From Bacillus thermozeamaize (GTDB lineage: Bacteria; Bacillota; Bacilli; ZCTH02-B2), in NCBI GenBank assembly GCA_002159075.1, contig LZRT01000075.1:1-64000 (forward strand): 64,000 bases of DNA. The letters are read 5' to 3'. How positions within the stretch are numbered: the stretch's first letter is position 1; each line of letters starts with the position of its first letter. The position numbers and the translations under genes are program-made. Under the pieces are notes generated by a model that worked only from the letters and a program-made list of their open reading frames with translations, was not told the DNA's origin and ran no database searches. Positions 15,653 to 24,245 of the stretch are shown piece after piece.

Positions 15653-16390
15653 ATGCAACGATATTTTGTCAAGCCGGAGCAAATGTCCAGCCATACGGTC
15701 GTGATTGAGGGAGATGACGCGGCCCATCTCATCCGTGTCATACGCATGCGCAAGGGCGATCGCATCATCTGCAGCAACGGGCAGGGACGGGATGTGCTTG
15801 CGGAAATCGATTCGCATCAAGAACAGGCAGTGTTTGCCAAGATCCTCGAGGAGTTGCCCATCCGCCGGGAACTTCCGGTTCACGTCACGATCGCCCAAAG
15901 CCTCCCCAAAGGAGATAAGATGGATTGGATCATACAAAAATGCACGGAGCTGGGCGCCGGATGCATCATTCCTTTTTCCTCGGCGCGGACGATCGTGCAA
16001 TGGAATGAGCAAAAAATCCGCAAACGGCTCAGCCGCTGGCAACGCATTGCCAAAGAGGCGGCCGAACAGGCGCAACGCAGTTTTATTCCAGTGATCACAA
16101 CACCGATGAACTGGAACGAACTGATCGCCAAAAGCCGCGAAGCGGATCTGGCGATGATCGCATACGAAGGAGAAGGAACCGTCCCCTTAAGCCAAGTCCT
16201 TCCCGCTTGCCCCCCGGGAGGAAAGATTTTCCTGGCCATCGGCCCAGAGGGGGGGTTCGAGCTAGAGGAAGTGCAAAGAAGCGTGACCTGCGGGATGAAA
16301 GCCGTCTCGCTCGGAAGGCGCATCTTGCGCACCGAAACGGCATCATTGTACGGGCTTGCCGCGATTTCGTATCACTTTGAGCAAGATTAG
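15653..16390 (+). CDS. rsmE: RsmE, 16S rRNA m3U1498 methyltransferase
   Basis: SPOUT-class SAM-dependent methyltransferase of 245 residues, methylating N3 of U1498 in 16S rRNA. The N-terminal PUA-like domain (MQRYFVKPEQ... DDAAHLIRVIRMRKGD) precedes the trefoil-knot domain with IAQSLPKGDKMDWIIQKCTE, the conserved IGPEGGFELEEV, and LGRRILRTETA. The ATG at 15653 has CAAGGAGGAAAC in front. In many Bacilli rsmE follows dnaJ-prmA; here it stands alone between the Gln-rich gene and the AsnO-like gene, so the chromosomal context has been rearranged. Confidence 0.94.
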   Translation: MQRYFVKPEQMSSHTVVIEGDDAAHLIRVIRMRKGDRIICSNGQGRDVLAEIDSHQEQAVFAKILEELPIRRELPVHVTIAQSLPKGDKMDWIIQKCTELGAGCIIPFSSARTIVQWNEQKIRKRLSRWQRIAKEAAEQAQRSFIPVITTPMNWNELIAKSREADLAMIAYEGEGTVPLSQVLPACPPGGKIFLAIGPEGGFELEEVQRSVTCGMKAVSLGRRILRTETASLYGLAAISYHFEQD

Positions 16391-16487
16391 GCCAGCGCAC
16401 ATGTTCCAGTCTGCAGGCATAGTGTGTAGGGAAGATCCCCTTCCGGATTCTCCGGAGGGGTCATCCTGATCATCGGGAGGAATCGAC

Positions 16488-18362
16488 ATGAGTGGGATAG
16501 CGGGATGGATTGACTGGAACATGGCATCATCGATACAGCAAAACGTGATTCATGCCATGGGTGAAGCATTAAGTCAGCGCGGCCCCGACGATCGCGGCTG
16601 GTGGTTTTCCGGGCATGCCAGCTTGGTATACTGCCATCTGCGGATTTCAGAGGACGATGTCATGCAGCCCCTTGTCATTCAACACGGCCATCAGCGCTAT
16701 GTCATCGTCTGCAACGGGACATTGTATAACGCCAAGCAGCTGCAAAAAGACCTCTTGGAATTGGGGCACCCCTTTACTCACGCGGGGAAAACCGGTACGG
16801 GAAACACCCAAGGAACCAACACGCCTGAAGTCATTCTCCGTTCCTACATCCAATGGGGAGCCGCCTGCCTGGAACGGTTCAACGGGGTTTTTGCCTTTGC
16901 CATTTGGGACGAGGGAAATGAGCAACTGTTTCTCGCGCGCGATCGCCTTGGCGTCAAACCGTTGTTTTACGCGCTTCATGGCACAGGTTTTGCCTTCGGG
17001 TCGGAAATCAAGGCGATCTTGGCGCACCCGGAGATACAGCCGGTGGTCGATGCAGAAGGACTGGCTGAAATCTTCGTCATCGGCCCCAACCGAACGCCGG
17101 GAAACGGCATCTTCCGGCAGATAAAGGAACTCAAGCCCGGACACGCCCTCCTCTACAATCGCCAGGGACTGCGCACGTCAGCCTACTGGTCACTGCAGAG
17201 CCAACCGCACCAGGAAAATCTGGAAGCGACGGTCGAGCATCTCCGCCACCTGTTTTTTGCGGCAGTAAAACGGCAACTTGCGGCAGAACAACCGGTAGGC
17301 AGCATGCTCTCCGGCGGCCTGGATTCCAGCAGCCTCGCGGCGATTGCGGCACGGCACTATCAGCAAACCTCCGGCCATAAGCTGGTCACCTATTCTGTCG
17401 ATTACCGGGATAACGCTCAGTATTTTACGGCCAATGAATATCAGCCGGAACCGGATGCCGCCTGGATCCCCCGCATGGTTTCGGCATTGGATACCCAACA
17501 CCGCTCCGTCCTCCTCGACCCGGTTGCGCTGGCGGAAACGCTGGATCAAGGGGTGATCCTGCGCGATTTGCCCGGTATGGCAGACATCGACACCTCCCTG
17601 TACCTGTTCTGCCGGGAAATCAAACGCGACGCCGCGATTGTGCTTTCGGGGGAATGCGCCGACGAAGTGTTTGGCGGATACCCCTGGTTCTTCTGGGAAC
17701 ATGCCCGCAAAGCCACTACGTTTCCCTGGTCACTGAAAGTGGCGGAAAGGCTGCATCTTCTTTCCCCCGAATTGAAAAAACTGATTCAGCCCGAAGATTA
17801 TCTGCGTCACCGGTATGAAGAGGCACTCCGTGAAGTGCCGCGATTAGAAGGAGAAACGGGCGAAGAAGCGCGCTCGCGGGAATTATCCTACTTGACCCTG
17901 ACCCGGTGGATGCCGGTGCTAATCGACCGCCAGGATCGAATGGGGACAGCAGCCGGCATTGAAATCCGCACGCCCTTTGCCGATCACCAGCTGGTCGAAT
18001 ATGTATGGAACATCCCTTGGGAATTCAAAAAAGTGGACGGATATGCAAAAGGCATCCTTCGTCGCCTCATGAAAGGATACCTGCCGGAGGATGTATTATA
18101 CCGTCGGAAAAGCCCATTCCCAAAGACCTACCATCCCGACTATTTGCATGCGGTGCGCCAACGCCTGCTGGAGATACTGGACGATTCCGGCTCACCCTTG
18201 CTGCCGCTCATTCAGCCAGCCGTCGTCCGGGAACTTGCCGCTCGCGCGGAACAGCTCCATCTCCCCTGGTTCGGCCAACTGATGAACATCCCTCAACTGT
18301 TCGCCTATCTCATCCAGGTCGACTTTTGGCTCCGCCATTACCGCGTCCAGATTCGCGTCTGA
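16488..18362 (+). CDS. AsnO-like asparagine synthetase with Ser in place of the catalytic Cys
   Basis: 624 residues: N-terminal class II glutamine amidotransferase fold (about 1-225) and C-terminal ATP-dependent synthetase domain with the PP-loop SGGLDSSSLAAI. Closest to B. subtilis AsnO by overall pattern (GMADIDTSLYLFCREI, SGECADEVFGGYPWF, PFADHQLVEYVWNIPWE). The protein begins MSGIAGWIDW: the nucleophile Cys2 of this family is Ser (codon AGT). Glutamine hydrolysis by the normal route should therefore be lost, leaving ammonia-dependent synthesis or another amidation, while the synthetase half looks intact. Start ATG at 16488 with GGGAGGAA upstream. It sits between rsmE and selB, 72 bp before the selB start. 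A sequencing error (TGT to AGT) is the simplest alternative. Confidence 0.9.
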   Translation: MSGIAGWIDWNMASSIQQNVIHAMGEALSQRGPDDRGWWFSGHASLVYCHLRISEDDVMQPLVIQHGHQRYVIVCNGTLYNAKQLQKDLLELGHPFTHAGKTGTGNTQGTNTPEVILRSYIQWGAACLERFNGVFAFAIWDEGNEQLFLARDRLGVKPLFYALHGTGFAFGSEIKAILAHPEIQPVVDAEGLAEIFVIGPNRTPGNGIFRQIKELKPGHALLYNRQGLRTSAYWSLQSQPHQENLEATVEHLRHLFFAAVKRQLAAEQPVGSMLSGGLDSSSLAAIAARHYQQTSGHKLVTYSVDYRDNAQYFTANEYQPEPDAAWIPRMVSALDTQHRSVLLDPVALAETLDQGVILRDLPGMADIDTSLYLFCREIKRDAAIVLSGECADEVFGGYPWFFWEHARKATTFPWSLKVAERLHLLSPELKKLIQPEDYLRHRYEEALREVPRLEGETGEEARSRELSYLTLTRWMPVLIDRQDRMGTAAGIEIRTPFADHQLVEYVWNIPWEFKKVDGYAKGILRRLMKGYLPEDVLYRRKSPFPKTYHPDYLHAVRQRLLEILDDSGSPLLPLIQPAVVRELAARAEQLHLPWFGQLMNIPQLFAYLIQVDFWLRHYRVQIRV

Positions 18363-18434
18363 CCTTCTGTGATTGAAACCCCTGCCCGCCTCGTCTATAA
18401 TCCAAGTGGGTATGAAAGAACGGGGGGAAGTGGG

Positions 18435-20366
18435 TTGGATCACACGGGTTTGCCTCATTATGTCATCGGAACAGCCGGCCATATTGATCACGGAAAGACG
18501 ACACTGACTCAAGCCTTAACGGGAGTCAACACGGACCGCCTCAAGGAAGAAAAAGAAAGGTCCATCTCGATTGAATTGGGGTTTGCCCCTTTACTTCTCC
18601 CCGGCGGCCAACAGGTATCCATTGTGGACGTCCCCGGGCATGAACGGTTTATCCGCCACATGGTTTCCGGAGTCGGCGGAATGGATCTGGTGCTCTTGGT
18701 CATCGCAGCGGATGAAGGAATCATGCCGCAAACCAGGGAACACGTTCAAATCGTCGAATTGCTCGGGGTGCAACACGGAATCATCGTGATCAGCAAAGTG
18801 GATCTGGTCGACGAAGAATTGCTGGAACTGGTATGCGAGGACGTTCGGGAAAATCTGCAAGGAACCCTGTTTGCGGATGCGCCCATCCAGCCTGTCTCCA
18901 GCGTCACCGGGGCGGGAGTAGAGGAACTGAAACACCTCATTGAACAGGAACTGAAGAAGGTGACGCCGCGGCCGGTCACAGGCTATACCTTTCATCCGCT
19001 TGATCGCGTCTTCACCTTGAAAGGAATCGGCACCGTCGTCACAGGGACCATCTACTCCGGTGCGATATCGGTCGGTGATGAGCTGGAACTGATGCCCAAA
19101 CGGAAAAAAGTGCGGGTACGCAGCATCCAGGTACACGGCCACTCTGTGAAACGGGCCGTCGCCGGCCAACGCGCAGCGCTGAACATCACCGGGGTTGAGC
19201 TGGAGGAAGTCCAGCGGGGAGACACACTGGTCACCCCGGGGAAGTGGGAGCCGACGGAACGGCTGGACATCGAGCTGCACTATCTGAAAGAGCTCGATTT
19301 TGCGCTGAAACAAAACAGTCCTGTCAAGCTCCACATCGGCACCAGCGAAGTGATGGCCCGGTTGGTTCTTTATGATCGAAAAACCGTTCAACCTGGCGAT
19401 ACGGTGCTCTGCCAGCTTGTCCTGGAGGAGCCCATCGTAGCCAGCAGGAAACAGCGATTCATCCTTCGCCGTGCCACGCCAGCCACCACCATTGGTGGCG
19501 GCTGGATCTTGGACCCCCATCCCCCGCGCCATAAACACCGCATCGAAACGGTTCGCCTTCTGGAACAGAAGAGCAAAGGAAGCACATCGGAACTGGTACT
19601 GCAGCAACTGGACAGCCTGCGCATCGCAACGTCCGATGAATTGAGCCGGCAATTGCAAATTCCCAAGCCGGAATTGGACGAACCGCTTCAACAATTGCTC
19701 GCAAGCGGACAAATCCAGGGCCTTGTATCGGATGATGAAACCTTCTTTATTACTGCCGGACATTTGACGGCTCTGGAAAAAGAATTGCGAGCCTACCTGG
19801 AGCAATATCACAACAGCTATCCGTTGCGCAGCGGCGCTCCCAAAATGGAGACCGTGCAAAAACTCCTCCCGAAATGGAAGCAAAAAGCGGTGCAGGCGTT
19901 TCTTCAAGAGATGGAAAATCGGCACGTCATTGAAACTCAGGGCCAATTGATCCGCCTTTTCGCTTTTCGGCCCCAGCTGGCCCCAAAACTGCAACCGATC
20001 GTCCAACAGCTGTTGGAACGGCTCAGGGAACAGGGGTTAATGCCAGAAGACTGGGACAAGTTGTGCCAGGAATTGCATGTTCCCAGTTCTTTGAAAGAAG
20101 AGCTGCGCAGTTACCTGGAGGAGACGGGAGAACTGATCAAAATCACCGAGAAGTTCTCCATGCACAGGGAAGCCTATCAATCCGCCACCCGGCGATTAAT
20201 CCAAACCTATGCGGGAGGAGCCCCTTTCACCGTTCAGGATATCAAGGACCTGTTCCCACTCTCGCGAAAATATCTCATCCCGCTTCTAGAAAAATGGGAC
20301 GATCAAAAAATCACCCTCCAACAGTCAGACAAATCTCGTGTCGTTCATCCGTCTCACCGCCCATAG
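18435..20366 (+). CDS. selB: SelB, selenocysteine-specific elongation factor
   Basis: About 643 residues. EF-Tu-like GTPase part: G1 GTAGHIDHGKTT, DVPGHERFIRHMVSG, then SKVDLV; beta-barrel domains follow (residues about 170-340). The C-terminal third consists of winged-helix repeats that bind the SECIS hairpin in mRNA. It delivers Sec-tRNA(Sec) to in-frame UGA. I chose TTG at 18435, preceded by GGGGGGAAG, since the longer frame upstream is unrelated and domain G1 then starts near residue 12. Together with selA and tRNA-Sec it completes the decoding set. A terminator follows at 20400. SECIS targets were not identified in this window. Confidence 0.95.
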   Translation: MDHTGLPHYVIGTAGHIDHGKTTLTQALTGVNTDRLKEEKERSISIELGFAPLLLPGGQQVSIVDVPGHERFIRHMVSGVGGMDLVLLVIAADEGIMPQTREHVQIVELLGVQHGIIVISKVDLVDEELLELVCEDVRENLQGTLFADAPIQPVSSVTGAGVEELKHLIEQELKKVTPRPVTGYTFHPLDRVFTLKGIGTVVTGTIYSGAISVGDELELMPKRKKVRVRSIQVHGHSVKRAVAGQRAALNITGVELEEVQRGDTLVTPGKWEPTERLDIELHYLKELDFALKQNSPVKLHIGTSEVMARLVLYDRKTVQPGDTVLCQLVLEEPIVASRKQRFILRRATPATTIGGGWILDPHPPRHKHRIETVRLLEQKSKGSTSELVLQQLDSLRIATSDELSRQLQIPKPELDEPLQQLLASGQIQGLVSDDETFFITAGHLTALEKELRAYLEQYHNSYPLRSGAPKMETVQKLLPKWKQKAVQAFLQEMENRHVIETQGQLIRLFAFRPQLAPKLQPIVQQLLERLREQGLMPEDWDKLCQELHVPSSLKEELRSYLEETGELIKITEKFSMHREAYQSATRRLIQTYAGGAPFTVQDIKDLFPLSRKYLIPLLEKWDDQKITLQQSDKSRVVHPSHRP

Positions 20367-20399
20367 GAAATCATGGGTTTATGAAAACCCGCCATCCGC

Positions 20400-20444
20400 A
20401 AAAAAACCACTTCCCTTAACCGCTGCAGAGGGAAGTGGTCTTTT
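20400..20444. terminator. Bidirectional terminator between selB and the membrane protein gene
   Basis: An 11-bp perfect stem (20406-20416 with 20429-20439), flanked by TTTT on the plus side and a run of A (T on the minus strand) on the other. It serves both convergent genes. Confidence 0.85.
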
Positions 20445-20450
20445 GATTGG

Positions 20451-20939
20451 TCACCTGACAAAATAAGGCGAAAAGAGAATCGACCCCAAAACGGCCAAAC
20501 CGCCTAAAACCATTGCCCAAATTCCCAGCGTCTGGGCACCCTGCCGGTACCCGAAGAACCCGAAGGCCACGCCGGCAATCCCAAACAGTATCGGGAAGAT
20601 AAAAAAAGCCAGAATCGACAATACCAGTCCTGTCCAGCCCAAGCCTTGTCCGCTGATTCCTTCCCCGTCCCGTTCCTGATGTTCCCCACGGCGAGCGTTG
20701 CGCGCGGGTTCCGGTTCCCCGTTTCGCTCCCGGCCTAATGCCGTATCAGGCAATGCGGGGGAGATTTCGTTGGCAGCCTCCATATCCGGTTTAAACCGGT
20801 TCTCTTCCCCGCCGACTTCATTTGTAACCACTTCCAAAGGGTGATCCATTTCATTTGTCTGGACGGGCTCATCCGCCTGAACCGGTTCATTCAGGTTACT
20901 GGTAATTCGTTCCTGCTCCGACTCGACCTGATCTGTCAC
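20451..20939 (-). CDS. Small two-TM membrane protein with acidic N-terminal region
   Basis: 162 residues. The first 100 are hydrophilic and rich in Glu, Asn and Pro; the rest has two membrane helices (LGWTGLVLSILAFFIFPILF and TLGIWAMVLGGLAVLGSILF) joined by a short GYRQGAQ loop. This C-terminal hairpin resembles the DUF4190 family of small membrane proteins; no function is known to me. GTG start at 20939 with an AAGGGGGG site seven bases upstream. Monocistronic. Confidence 0.75.
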   Translation of the reverse strand: MTDQVESEQERITSNLNEPVQADEPVQTNEMDHPLEVVTNEVGGEENRFKPDMEAANEISPALPDTALGRERNGEPEPARNARRGEHQERDGEGISGQGLGWTGLVLSILAFFIFPILFGIAGVAFGFFGYRQGAQTLGIWAMVLGGLAVLGSILFSPYFVR

Positions 20940-21097
20940 TAGAAAGCCCCCCTTCTTTCGACGGGCCTTTTTTCTTTCTGACCCGTCCTTAGTATGAGAA
21001 GAAAGCCGCCGCTTTATTGGTGATGAAATATGCCAGGGGAACCGGGGAACGCATAATCCGCAGATTTCCTGGAGAAAATGATTCGAAGAGACGAACC

Positions 21098-21166
21098 TTG
21101 ACAGTTTATGTCGGTTTTCTATAGTATGAAGATAAAGAAATTGGCCAGACCTACAATACTATAGAA
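21098..21166 (+). promoter_or_regulatory. Ferredoxin promoter with an 11-bp inverted repeat
   Basis: TTGACA at 21098-21103 with TATAGT 16 bp downstream. A perfect inverted repeat, TTCTATAGTAT at 21117-21127 and ATACTATAGAA at 21156-21166, overlaps the -10 region and the start of transcription. It could be an operator or a 5' mRNA hairpin. Confidence 0.65.
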
Positions 21167-21229
21167 GGATTTTCTTCTAGGGCAACGAATATGTAGTATA
21201 TGTGAGAAAATCAAAGGGGGAAATTATTC

Positions 21230-21469
21230 ATGGCTTTTGTCATTACATCAGCATGTATCGGGGTGAAAGATGCCTCCTGCGTACAGGTATGTCCGGTTGA
21301 CGCCATTCATGAAGGAGAGGATCAGTATTATATTGACCCGGACGTCTGCATCGACTGTGGTGCCTGTGAAGTGGAATGCCCCGTAAACGCCATTTACATG
21401 GAGGACTTTGTCCCCGAAGAGGAAAAAGAATTTATCCAAAAGAACGCCGACTTTTTCAAAAACCGCTAA
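21230..21469 (+). CDS. fdxA: 7Fe ferredoxin ([3Fe-4S][4Fe-4S], FdxA type)
   Basis: 79 residues carrying electrons at low potential in the cytosol. Seven cysteines: Cys9, Cys17 and Cys50 suit the 3Fe-4S cluster, and Cys21, Cys40, Cys43 and Cys46 the 4Fe-4S cluster. The C-x7-C-x3-C spacing of the first motif (CIGVKDASCVQVC) is that of 7Fe ferredoxins, not of 2[4Fe-4S] clostridial types. The C-terminal tail (EDFVPEEEKEFIQKN) also matches. The protein resembles the ferredoxin of Hydrogenibacillus schlegelii as I remember it. ATG at 21230 with AAAGGGGG in front. A strong terminator follows. Confidence 0.93.
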   Translation: MAFVITSACIGVKDASCVQVCPVDAIHEGEDQYYIDPDVCIDCGACEVECPVNAIYMEDFVPEEEKEFIQKNADFFKNR

Positions 21470-21497
21470 TGAACCACTCCATGAAGGAGGATGTGGA

Positions 21498-21529
21498 AAA
21501 AAGCCGGGAGCTCTTCCGGCTTTTTCCTT
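21498..21529 (+). terminator. Terminator of the ferredoxin gene
   Basis: A 10-bp stem (21498-21507 with 21516-21525) ends in a run of five T. Confidence 0.9.
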
Positions 21530-21598
21530 TCGGCCAAAACATCATTTGGTTGGTTTATTCTCAAATAGCTAGTTTATACAAAACAGGTGAATTGACAG

Positions 21599-22666
21599 AT
21601 GATCCGAGAAATCACACCCGCTGAAGCACTCGCACAACCCCATCTGCGCTGGATTGACGTCCGTTCTCCGCAAGAAGTTCAGGAAAGCCCCGTTCCCTTT
21701 GCGCAAAATGTGCCCCTTTTTGATGACGAGGAACGCGCTGTCGTCGGTCTGACCTATGCCCGCCAAGGACAGGAAGCGGCCATTCGAAAAGGGGTTGAAA
21801 TTGTCTCCCCGAAAATCCCGCAGCTCATTCAAACCATTCAATCCCATCTCCAACCGCATGAAGAACCGCTCATCTTCTGCTGGCGCGGGGGAATGCGAAG
21901 CAAGGCGGTGGCCACCTTTCTTGACCTGGTCGGCATCCCCGTCTGCCGTCTGGAAGGAGGCTATCGCGCTTACCGGAATCTGGTCGTACAGACCTTGGAA
22001 GAATCCGCCACATACCCCCATTTTCTCGTCCTTCACGGGATGACAGGCGTCGGCAAGACCATGCTCATCCAGCGATTAAGGGAAGAGGGCTACCCTGTCA
22101 TCGACCTGGAAGATCTGGCCCAGCATCGCGGCTCTGCCTTTGGCACGATCGGCAACCTGAATCCGCGAAATCAGCGGACTTTTGATGCCTTCTTGTTTCA
22201 AGCGTTGAGAGGTCTGAGCGGCTCTCCGCTGTGTATTATCGAAGGAGAGGGAAAACGGATTGGCAAGGTTGTCATCCCGGAGGCGATGATGGAAGCCCAA
22301 ATCCGCGGAACCCACCTGCTTTTGTATGCCAGCATTCCGGTACGGGTGCAGCGGATCCTCCACATGTACACCCAGGCGGCGACCGATTTGGAACAGTTTC
22401 ACCGCGAAGTGAAACAAGCCGTTTCACGGATTGAAAAAAGGCTGACACCGGCCGTGCGGGCCGAACTTTACGAGGCATTGGAAAAACGGGCCTATTCGAA
22501 AGTGGTGGAACTCTGCCTGCATCACTACTACGATCCCCGTTACCAGCATTCCATGAAACAATATCCGGTCTCGTTTCAGCCGGTGTCAGCCGAAAACTTC
22601 AACGAAGCCCTTCAAACCATCAAGGACATCTATCTTCAGTATGCCTCAGCTCCGGCGGCCACATGA
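21599..22666 (+). CDS. mnmH: MnmH (SelU/YbbB), tRNA 2-selenouridine synthase
   Basis: 355 residues. An N-terminal rhodanese domain with the catalytic Cys94 in LIFCWRGGMRSKA is followed by a P-loop domain (HGMTGVGKT, residues about 146-154). In this family the enzyme exchanges the sulfur of geranylated 2-thiouridine at the wobble position for selenium from selenophosphate. It thus depends on SelD but not on SelA/SelB. Its presence near selB makes this stretch a selenium-use region with both known bacterial fates, Sec and selenouridine. The ATG at 21599 is preceded by AGGTGA. Convergent with the thiolase gene (18 bp apart). Confidence 0.95.
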   Translation: MIREITPAEALAQPHLRWIDVRSPQEVQESPVPFAQNVPLFDDEERAVVGLTYARQGQEAAIRKGVEIVSPKIPQLIQTIQSHLQPHEEPLIFCWRGGMRSKAVATFLDLVGIPVCRLEGGYRAYRNLVVQTLEESATYPHFLVLHGMTGVGKTMLIQRLREEGYPVIDLEDLAQHRGSAFGTIGNLNPRNQRTFDAFLFQALRGLSGSPLCIIEGEGKRIGKVVIPEAMMEAQIRGTHLLLYASIPVRVQRILHMYTQAATDLEQFHREVKQAVSRIEKRLTPAVRAELYEALEKRAYSKVVELCLHHYYDPRYQHSMKQYPVSFQPVSAENFNEALQTIKDIYLQYASAPAAT

Positions 22667-22684
22667 ATCCAGCTTGCGGCAGCA

Positions 22685-23857
22685 TTAAAGCATTTCGACG
22701 ATGGCCGTAATCCCTTGCCCGCCGCCGATGCACAGCGAAGCCAGACCACGCTTCGCCTGCCGGCGTTTGAGTTCATAGATCAAGGTCAACAGGATGCGTG
22801 CCCCGCTGGCTCCCACAGGGTGGCCCAAGGCGATGGCCCCGCCGTTGACGTTGGTCTTGTTCCGGTCCAGGCCCAATTCTTTTTCTACAGACAGGTACTG
22901 GGCGGCAAAAGCTTCGTTTATCTCCACCAAGTCCATGTCGTCAATGGTCAGGCCTGCCCGCTCGAGAGCGATTTTTGACGCGGCCACCGGGCCGATGCCC
23001 ATGATCGAGGGCTCCACCCCCGCCACTGCCCAGGAAACCAGACGGGCCAAGGGCTTTAATCCCTTCCTCGAGACATAGGACTCGCTGGCCACAATCAGTG
23101 CCGCCGCTCCATCGTTGATCCCGCTGGAGTTTCCTGCCGTCACCGTCCCATCGCTCAAAAAGACCGGCTTCAGGCGCGCAAGCTTATCCAACGTCGTATC
23201 CGGGCGGATATGCTCATCTTCAGCGACCACCGTCTCTTGTCCCTTGCGTCCCTTTACGGTGACGGGAACAATCTCTTCCGCCAGTTTGCCGCTTTCCCGC
23301 GCCTTTGCTGCACGCATATGGCTTTCGTAGGCAAACTGATCCTGTTCTTCGCGGCTGATCTGGTACTTTTTGGCCAGATTTTCCGCCGTGACGCCCATTC
23401 CCGTTCCGCAATACTCATCGGTAAGGGCCGCTGTCAGCATATCGTCCATCTTGGGGCCGCCGCCAAACCGGACATTGCGCAGCATATAGGGCGCCTGGCT
23501 CATGCTTTCGGTTCCGCCGACCAAGCTCACATGCGATTCCCCAAGGCGGATGCTCTGGGCTGCCGAGACAACCGCCTGCAGTCCCGAACCGCACAACCGG
23601 TTGACAGTCAACGCCGCCGAATGAATGGGCAGTCCCGCCTTCAAGGCGATGTGACGGGCAATATACGGCGAGTTGGTCGAAGATTGAATGACATTTCCAA
23701 AGACGGCATTGTCGATTTCCTCGACGGGAATCCCGGCCCGCTCAATCGCCCCCTTGCTGGCTATCACACCCAATTCTGTGGAATCCACGTCTTTCAATGA
23801 ACCTCCATACGTACCGAAAGGGGTCCGTGCACCTGATACAATCAATACTTCTTCCAT
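22685..23857 (-). CDS. Acetyl-CoA acetyltransferase (thiolase)
   Basis: 390 residues of the degradative/biosynthetic thiolase family, joining or splitting acetyl-CoA and acyl-CoA. The nucleophile is Cys89 (VNRLCGSGLQAV); the second-half catalytic residues are in NEAFAAQ, GGAIALGHPVGASGAR and CIGGGQG. Length and motifs suit acetoacetyl-CoA thiolases (AtoB/ThlA/MmgA). ATG at 23857 with a GGAGGAG site. It is not followed by other beta-oxidation genes here, so a role in acetoacetate/PHB or fatty acid metabolism cannot be chosen. Confidence 0.93.
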   Translation of the reverse strand: MEEVLIVSGARTPFGTYGGSLKDVDSTELGVIASKGAIERAGIPVEEIDNAVFGNVIQSSTNSPYIARHIALKAGLPIHSAALTVNRLCGSGLQAVVSAAQSIRLGESHVSLVGGTESMSQAPYMLRNVRFGGGPKMDDMLTAALTDEYCGTGMGVTAENLAKKYQISREEQDQFAYESHMRAAKARESGKLAEEIVPVTVKGRKGQETVVAEDEHIRPDTTLDKLARLKPVFLSDGTVTAGNSSGINDGAAALIVASESYVSRKGLKPLARLVSWAVAGVEPSIMGIGPVAASKIALERAGLTIDDMDLVEINEAFAAQYLSVEKELGLDRNKTNVNGGAIALGHPVGASGARILLTLIYELKRRQAKRGLASLCIGGGQGITAIVEML

Positions 23858-23949
23858 CCTGGCTCCTCCATTCCCTTATGTTACAAGTCCATTATACATA
23901 AATCCTCAGGATTTTCCCATTGCGTAGAAAGGTTTGACAGCAAAGCAAA

Positions 23950-23976
23950 TAAAAAAAGCCTCCTTCGCAGGAAGGC
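23950..23976 (-). terminator. Terminator of the 6S-like RNA
   Basis: A short GC-rich hairpin (23958-23963 with 23971-23976) is followed by seven T on the minus strand (23951-23957). Confidence 0.8.
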
Positions 23977-24173
23977 CTTCCTTCGCGAGTACTTCCCACC
24001 ATGCCGTCGTCTCAGTTGTTTCACGAACCCGCTCTCGCAGGTGGGTATCCGCAAGGCTGCTTCTGACGTCCTGACGTGCAGGCCTGCCATAGGCAACCTG
24101 ATATAGGATTCCCTCGTGTCATGGTACGGTTCGAAACAAAGTGAGACTGACGGGCATCGCAGGATGCTGTTGT
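23950..24173 (-). ncRNA. ssrS: Structured RNA, probable 6S RNA
   Basis: No gene fits this 390-bp gap, but the minus strand folds as a long rod. The closing helix pairs 24142-24157 with 24001-24014 (14 bp, two bulges) and 24128-24139 with 24016-24029 (12 bp, one 2-nt bulge). A roughly 14-by-13-nt internal bubble follows (24114-24127 and 24030-24042). An inner helix pairs 24106-24113 with 24043-24050 (7 bp around one A-A mismatch) and closes an apical stem-loop. Closing stem, large central bubble and apical stem are the architecture of 6S RNA, which traps sigma-A RNA polymerase by mimicking an open promoter. It ends in a terminator with seven T. The name rests on architecture only. Confidence 0.65.
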
Positions 24174-24179
24174 ACTTGT

Positions 24180-24209
24180 ATTTTAATCGAAACGCTTGGG
24201 TCATTGCAA
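24180..24209 (-). promoter_or_regulatory. Promoter of the 6S-like RNA
   Basis: On the minus strand TTGCAA (24204-24209), an 18-bp spacer and TAAAAT (24180-24185). The predicted start is near 24173. Confidence 0.6.
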
Positions 24210-24245
24210 TAGCAAACAGCTGCCATTTATGAAAGACTGATGAAC

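Noticed and set aside
18591-20006. 471-codon minus-strand frame inside selB
   Set aside because: It is an antisense frame of a well-conserved gene, without a start signal or family features.
12000-22700. SECIS hairpins or UGA-interrupted genes in the selenium region
   Set aside because: No gene here shows an in-frame UGA inside a conserved family with a hairpin behind it. The two broken genes of the window (type III Res and HtpX remnants) are explained by single-base shifts, not by UGA.
24001-24100. Signal recognition particle RNA
   Set aside because: GTCAGG and AGCAGC resemble the SRP hairpin, but the GNRA tetraloop and flanking pairs do not fit. The rod with central bubble fits 6S better.
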